Assembly: GCA_031259805.1 (NCBI GenBank)
Contig: JAIRKX010000225.1
Coordinates: 1 to 8,811 of the forward strand
Reading direction: 5' to 3'
Source of the DNA: Prevotellaceae bacterium
GTDB lineage: Bacteria > Bacteroidota > Bacteroidia > Bacteroidales > UBA932
Length of the DNA stretch: 8,811 bases
Positions 6,447 through 8,811 of this stretch are shown piece by piece. The notes under the pieces were generated by a model. The model searched no databases. It was not told where the DNA came from and saw only the letters and a list, made by a program, of their open reading frames with translations. Position 1 is the stretch's first letter. Each line of letters begins with the position of its first letter. The translations under genes were made by a program, and so were the position numbers.

Positions 6447-7804
6447 TGGTTCACTATCTCATCTATCAGCGGCGGACAACGCATGAGGTTACAATCGGCG
6501 GAGTGCCTGTGGGCGGGGAGCAGCCGATACGGACGCAAACCATGTGCAACACGCCTACGCAAAATATCGACGCATCGGTCGACCAATGCAAGCGTGTGGC
6601 CGATGCGGGCGCCGACTATGTGCGGCTGACGACGCAAGGACTGCGCGAAGTCGAAGCGCTGTCGCGAATTAAATACCGACTGCGCCGTGACGGGTACGCC
6701 ATCCCCCTGATTGCCGACGTACATTTCCGACCCAAAATAGCGCAGGAAGCCGCTACCGTAGCCGACAAAGTGCGCATTAACCCGGGTAATTACGCCCGCT
6801 CGCAGGTATCGGCGACCGACCATCTGTCGGCGCTGCTTGAGGTGTGCCGACGCTATCAAACAGCCCTGCGCATCGGCGTCAACTACGGCTCGCTCGCATC
6901 ACGGATACTGGAACAGTACGGCAACACGCCGACCGGCATGGTCGAATCGGCGATGGAGTTGCTGCGGATCTGCCGACGCGAAAACTTTTCGCAGGTCGTC
7001 GTATCCATGAAAGCCAGCAATGTGCTGGTAATGGTCGAAGCCTACCGCCTGCTGGTAAAGTGCATGGAGCAGGAAGCCATGACCTATCCGTTGCACCTCG
7101 GCGTTACCGAAGCCGGCAACGGCGTAGATGGGCGGGCGAAATCGGCCATCGGCATCGGCAGCCTGCTGGCCGAAGGCATCGGCGACACCGTCCGTGTATC
7201 ATTGACCGAACCGCCGGAAAACGAAATACCCGTCGCCCGGAAACTGATTCGCATCGCCCCCCTGTACCCCTACTCCACCCTGTCGCCGCACGAAAAAACA
7301 CCCCTGCTGGCCTGCCATTATAAAATCAACGAGGTCGACGACATTGTCCTCTACGCCGCCTGCGAAGCCGGCCCGCTATTGATTGACAAACATGCTGCCG
7401 ACCTGAAAGTATCGGCCACCATCGCCGGCAAAAAACTCCCGGACGATAAGGCCAAACAAATCACCAACGCCCTGCTGCAAGCCGCCCGCCTGCGCTTTAC
7501 ACGACCCGAATACATCGCCTGCCCCGGCTGTGGGCGTACCCTTTTCAACCTGGAAAAAACACTGGACGCCATCCGCACCGCCACTGCGCGCTATGTCGGC
7601 GTACGCATTGCCGTCATGGGATGTATCGTCAATGGTCCCGGCGAAATGGCCGATGCCGACTACGGTTACGTCGGCGCCGGCCCCGGACGAATCACCCTCT
7701 ACAAAGGCAAAACACCGGTAAAACAAAACATCCCCGAAGAGCGCGCCGTCGAAGAACTGATCCGCCTGATCCGCGGCCCGGTAGCTGCCGCCTTCGGGGT
7801 ATAA
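6446..7804 (+). CDS. ispG: 4-hydroxy-3-methylbut-2-enyl diphosphate synthase (HMBPP synthase), compact insert form
   Basis: A 452-residue [4Fe-4S] enzyme (also GcpE) of the non-mevalonate isoprenoid pathway. It converts methylerythritol cyclodiphosphate to HMBPP in the cytoplasm. The TIM-barrel domain (1 to about 270) has VRLTTQG, LIADVHF, KVRINPGNY, LHLGVTEAGNG and SAIGIGSLLAEGIGDTVRVSL. The C-terminal domain has the cluster ligands Cys359 and Cys362 (CPGCGRT), Cys393 and Glu400 (GCIVNGPGE). An insert of about 80 residues lies between them (about 271-350). Bacteroidota IspG usually carries a much larger insert and is about 600 residues or more; the E. coli type has none and is 372. The retained part resembles only the C-terminal end of the usual insert. 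The start overlaps the barrel stop (TAATG) with no Shine-Dalgarno sequence, which suggests coupling. Confidence 0.95.
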   Translation: MVHYLIYQRRTTHEVTIGGVPVGGEQPIRTQTMCNTPTQNIDASVDQCKRVADAGADYVRLTTQGLREVEALSRIKYRLRRDGYAIPLIADVHFRPKIAQEAATVADKVRINPGNYARSQVSATDHLSALLEVCRRYQTALRIGVNYGSLASRILEQYGNTPTGMVESAMELLRICRRENFSQVVVSMKASNVLVMVEAYRLLVKCMEQEAMTYPLHLGVTEAGNGVDGRAKSAIGIGSLLAEGIGDTVRVSLTEPPENEIPVARKLIRIAPLYPYSTLSPHEKTPLLACHYKINEVDDIVLYAACEAGPLLIDKHAADLKVSATIAGKKLPDDKAKQITNALLQAARLRFTRPEYIACPGCGRTLFNLEKTLDAIRTATARYVGVRIAVMGCIVNGPGEMADADYGYVGAGPGRITLYKGKTPVKQNIPEERAVEELIRLIRGPVAAAFGV

Positions 7805-7813
7805 TGCATGAAA

Positions 7814-7844
7814 TTTCTACCAACACAGCGTGCCTAACGGCACG
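7814..7844 (+). repeat. Hairpin repeat module, copy 3
   Basis: The lead TTTCTACCAACA is followed by CAG and then the hairpin CGTGCC-TAAC-GGCACG (stem 7829-7834/7839-7844). It begins nine bases after the ispG stop codon. It differs from the 32-base copy at 7867 in the bases joining lead and stem. It is followed by GTGGGG rather than a T-run, so it is not an obvious terminator. Confidence 0.8.
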
Positions 7845-7866
7845 GTGGGGTGGCGCCGGCATCCGT

Positions 7867-7898
7867 TTTCTACCAACATACCGTGCCTAACGGCACGC
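7867..7898 (+). repeat. Hairpin repeat module, copy 4
   Basis: All 32 bases are identical to 189-220 at the other end of the window. Its stem is 7882-7887/7892-7897. It is 23 bases after copy 3 in the same orientation, so two tandem modules follow ispG. Confidence 0.85.
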
Positions 7899-7910
7899 TT
7901 CTTTATTTTC
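7882..7910 (+). terminator. Possible terminator after ispG
   Basis: The hairpin of repeat copy 4 (6-bp GC-rich stem, 4-base loop) is directly followed by CTTCTTTATTTTC, a T-rich tract. This would suit intrinsic termination of the lipoprotein-barrel-ispG unit. The stem is short and the tract is interrupted, so strength is uncertain, and the hairpin may simply be a repeat that serves as terminator here. Confidence 0.35.
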
Positions 7911-7913
7911 ATT

Positions 7914-7933
7914 CCGTCGGTTAAAACCGACGG
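7914..7933. repeat. Perfect palindrome with 9-bp stem
   Basis: CCGTCGGTT (7914-7922) pairs perfectly with AACCGACGG (7925-7933) around an AA loop. It is followed by CAATAATTGTT rather than a T-run. It is probably a further intergenic palindrome family, possibly a backup terminator. Confidence 0.6.
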
Positions 7934-7991
7934 CAATAATTGTTCATTTTCACCTTTTCACCGCGCGTAGCGCATTTCACCCTTTCACCTT

Positions 7992-8026
7992 CTTAGTTCT
8001 TAACTCTTAGTTCTTAGTTCTTAGTT
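7992..8026 (+). repeat. Tandem heptamer array CTTAGTT
   Basis: Five head-to-tail units: CTTAGTT, CTTAACT, CTTAGTT, CTTAGTT, CTTAGTT. It is preceded by 8-base-period CTTTTCAC-like repeats (about 7945-7960 and 7976-7990) and followed by GTCCACCCCCGCC (8030-8042), a stretch also present in the arms of the 1-228 foldback. It is intergenic, unlike the arrays that touch coding ends at pgk, sppA and the lipoprotein. Confidence 0.85.
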
Positions 8027-8108
8027 AAGTCCACCCCCGCCGAGCCCTTACCAATCAACGAACCAAAAAAAATTACAGATTAAAATATATAATTTTTGCC
8101 TTTTGCTG

Positions 8109-8140
8109 TTTTGATACTTAAATTTAATTATTTACCTTTG
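8109..8140 (+). promoter_or_regulatory. Bacteroidota-type promoter facing the inverted-repeat segment
   Basis: TTTTG at 8109-8113 (-33 box) and TACCTTTG at 8133-8140 (-7 box) are separated by 19 bases, the spacing expected for the Bacteroidota primary sigma factor. This is the best complete promoter match in the window. Transcription would start near 8147, the first base of the left dif-like site, and run through the segment toward the secreted protein gene at 8448. With the segment in place the leader of that gene would be about 300 bases long. Confidence 0.6.
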
Positions 8141-8144
8141 CATT

Positions 8145-8360
8145 TTACTTCCTATAAGTAACATTATCAGAAGTAAACTTAAAGTCCTCTGAGAGCATCT
8201 CATAGATATCCCCAAAATCCGGTTTAAAGTAATCTTGACAAGCGATATTGTCCTCATTTTGTTGAGGATTGCCGCTTTGTACCCCCTGTAATCGCCTATT
8301 TTCGCCTTTTGCTATCATTGTCTTTGTAAGCATTTCTGTTTGTTTATATTTTAAGACCAC
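8145..8360 (-). CDS. Small hypothetical protein inside the inverted-repeat segment
   Basis: The frame is 71 codons from a GTG (8360-8358) or 62 from the more likely ATG (8333-8331), which begins MLTKTMIAKGENRRLQ. It fills the segment almost exactly. The start region lies just inside the right site, and the last residues (TSDNVTYRK) and the TAA stop are encoded by the left site. The product is hydrophilic, acidic toward the C-terminus (DFGDIYEMLSEDF), and has no signal peptide or membrane segment. I do not recognise the family. Gene and arms are fused in a way typical of cassettes whose gene runs into the recombination site, but a chance open frame or a transposase remnant remains possible. 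Confidence 0.35.
   Translation of the reverse strand: MVLKYKQTEMLTKTMIAKGENRRLQGVQSGNPQQNEDNIACQDYFKPDFGDIYEMLSEDFKFTSDNVTYRK
8147..8174 (+). other. dif-like site, left copy
   Basis: Half-site ACTTCCTATAA, a 6-base centre GTAACA, half-site TTATCAGAAGT. The first half-site differs at one position from the left half of the Bacillus subtilis dif site as I recall it (ACTTCCTAGAA), and the inner TAA/TTA flanks of the centre are typical of dif sites. Identity with the true chromosomal dif of this organism cannot be judged from the window. Confidence 0.5.
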
Positions 8361-8386
8361 TTCTGATAATGTTACTTATAGGAAGT
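8359..8386 (-). other. dif-like site, right copy, inverted
   Basis: The exact inverse of 8147-8174, including the 6-base centre, so the two sites are in inverted orientation. For tyrosine recombinases, recombination between such sites would flip the 184-base interior rather than excise it. Adjacent bases match for three more positions on the outer side only. Confidence 0.5.
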
Positions 8387-8447
8387 AAACTTACCTTTTT
8401 TATTTTGTAAACAGGCATACTATTAGACTTACATAAAACAACCTTAC

Positions 8448-8811
8448 ATGAAAATGAAAAAAACACTGCTACTATCTTTGTTATCACTCGCTTCGATGTC
8501 CCCTGTTTGGGGACAAGCGCGCGTCGTACAGGTCGAACAGTTGTCCGCCTCTTATGGCGCGTCGCCGACCGTTACCTTCCGGGTCTACTGGGATACGCAG
8601 CCCGACGGCGTCCGCCATCTCGACAGCGTGTGGCTATTCATCGATTTCCAGCAGATAAACTCCGACCATTCCTTAGGCGCGTGGGCGGCGGCCACGTTGA
8701 CCAACCCCGTATCGGCAGATGCCGGCACGCCGTCGTATCCCGTCGCGCTGCCCTACCGCGGCTTCTACCTGCGGGGCAACCCTTCGGGCGCGTTCGACGC
8801 CACTGTTACCG
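8448..8811 (+). CDS. Secreted protein, N-terminal part (runs off the window)
   Basis: 121 codons are visible and the frame is open to the window end. It begins MKMKKTLLLSLLSLASMSPVWG, a Sec signal peptide with probable cleavage near residue 22/23 before QARVVQVEQ. The mature part, with VTFRVYWDTQ, HLDSVWLFIDFQQ and RGFYLRGNPSGAFDATVT, looks like a beta-rich extracellular protein; it recalls Bacteroidota surface proteins exported by type IX secretion, but the C-terminal sorting domain, if any, is outside the window. A second possible start is Met3 (8454). There is no Shine-Dalgarno sequence; the upstream region is A-rich. The nearest good promoter is at 8109-8140, on the far side of the inverted-repeat segment. 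Confidence 0.8.
   Translation, partial: MKMKKTLLLSLLSLASMSPVWGQARVVQVEQLSASYGASPTVTFRVYWDTQPDGVRHLDSVWLFIDFQQINSDHSLGAWAAATLTNPVSADAGTPSYPVALPYRGFYLRGNPSGAFDATVT

Larger units (their letters stand above)
8144..8389. mobile_element. 246-bp segment bounded by perfect 31-bp inverted repeats
   Basis: Bases 8144-8174 are the exact reverse complement of 8359-8389, enclosing 184 bases. The inner 28 bases of each arm read ACTTC-N3-TAA-N6-TTA-N3-GAAGT, the 11-6-11 plan of XerC/XerD sites. The segment is visibly AT-rich compared with the GC-rich genes around it and carries a 71-codon open frame on the minus strand. There is no convincing target duplication: TTACCTTT occurs on both sides (8132-8139 and 8391-8398) but not directly abutting the arms. 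It could be a Xer-mobilised cassette (pdif-module-like), an invertible segment, or a MITE with long terminal inverted repeats. Confidence 0.7.

Noticed and set aside
7621..7890. 89-codon + strand frame across the end of ispG
   Set aside because: It overlaps the conserved iron-sulphur domain of ispG in another frame and continues into repeat modules.
8175..8358. A promoter inside the inverted segment, as in known invertible promoters
   Set aside because: Only one-mismatch matches to TAnnTTTG were found (for example TGTCTTTG at 8319-8326), without a -33 box at proper spacing on either strand.
8132..8398. TTACCTTT on both sides of the inverted-repeat segment as a target-site duplication
   Set aside because: The two copies lie four bases and one base outside the perfect arms, so they do not abut the element symmetrically. 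The left copy is part of a promoter box; chance in T-rich DNA is plausible.

Overview
The window looks like a chromosomal segment from a GC-rich member of the Bacteroidota, most likely Bacteroidales. The grounds are the Bacteroidota-type IspG that carries an insert domain, the SppA and Ig-like lipoprotein families, the almost complete lack of Shine-Dalgarno sequences, and TAnnTTTG-type promoter boxes. Genus cannot be read from the sequence.

Layout. Positions 1-767 hold no credible gene. They contain a foldback with 93-base arms (1-228), then a cluster of short palindromic intergenic repeats (about 241-631), then a small dyad and a TACCTTTG promoter box. Five genes then run on the + strand: pgk (768-2021), sppA (2088-3854), a large Ig-like lipoprotein (3878-5782), a small outer-membrane barrel (5775-6446, overlapping its neighbour by 8 bases) and ispG (6446-7804, sharing one base with the barrel stop). 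The last three are tightly coupled and are probably one transcriptional unit; pgk and sppA may read into it. They combine glycolysis (Pgk), inner-membrane proteolysis (SppA), envelope proteins of unknown role and isoprenoid synthesis (IspG). This looks like housekeeping gene order rather than a dedicated pathway.

Positions 7805-8447 are intergenic. They hold two more copies of the hairpin module seen at the left edge, a perfect 9-bp-stem palindrome, a tandem heptamer array, and then an AT-rich island. The island contains a good Bacteroidota promoter (8109-8140) directly followed by a 246-bp segment bounded by perfect 31-bp inverted repeats. Each repeat contains a 28-bp site with the 11-6-11 architecture of XerC/XerD dif sites. 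The enclosed segment carries a 71-codon open frame pointing against the promoter. This is the most unusual object in the window: a candidate Xer-type cassette or inversion switch. A secreted protein gene begins at 8448 and leaves the window unfinished.

A second unusual theme is tandem heptamer arrays at gene borders. They supply the stop codons of pgk and sppA, and they encode the start codon and about the first 16 residues of the lipoprotein signal peptide.
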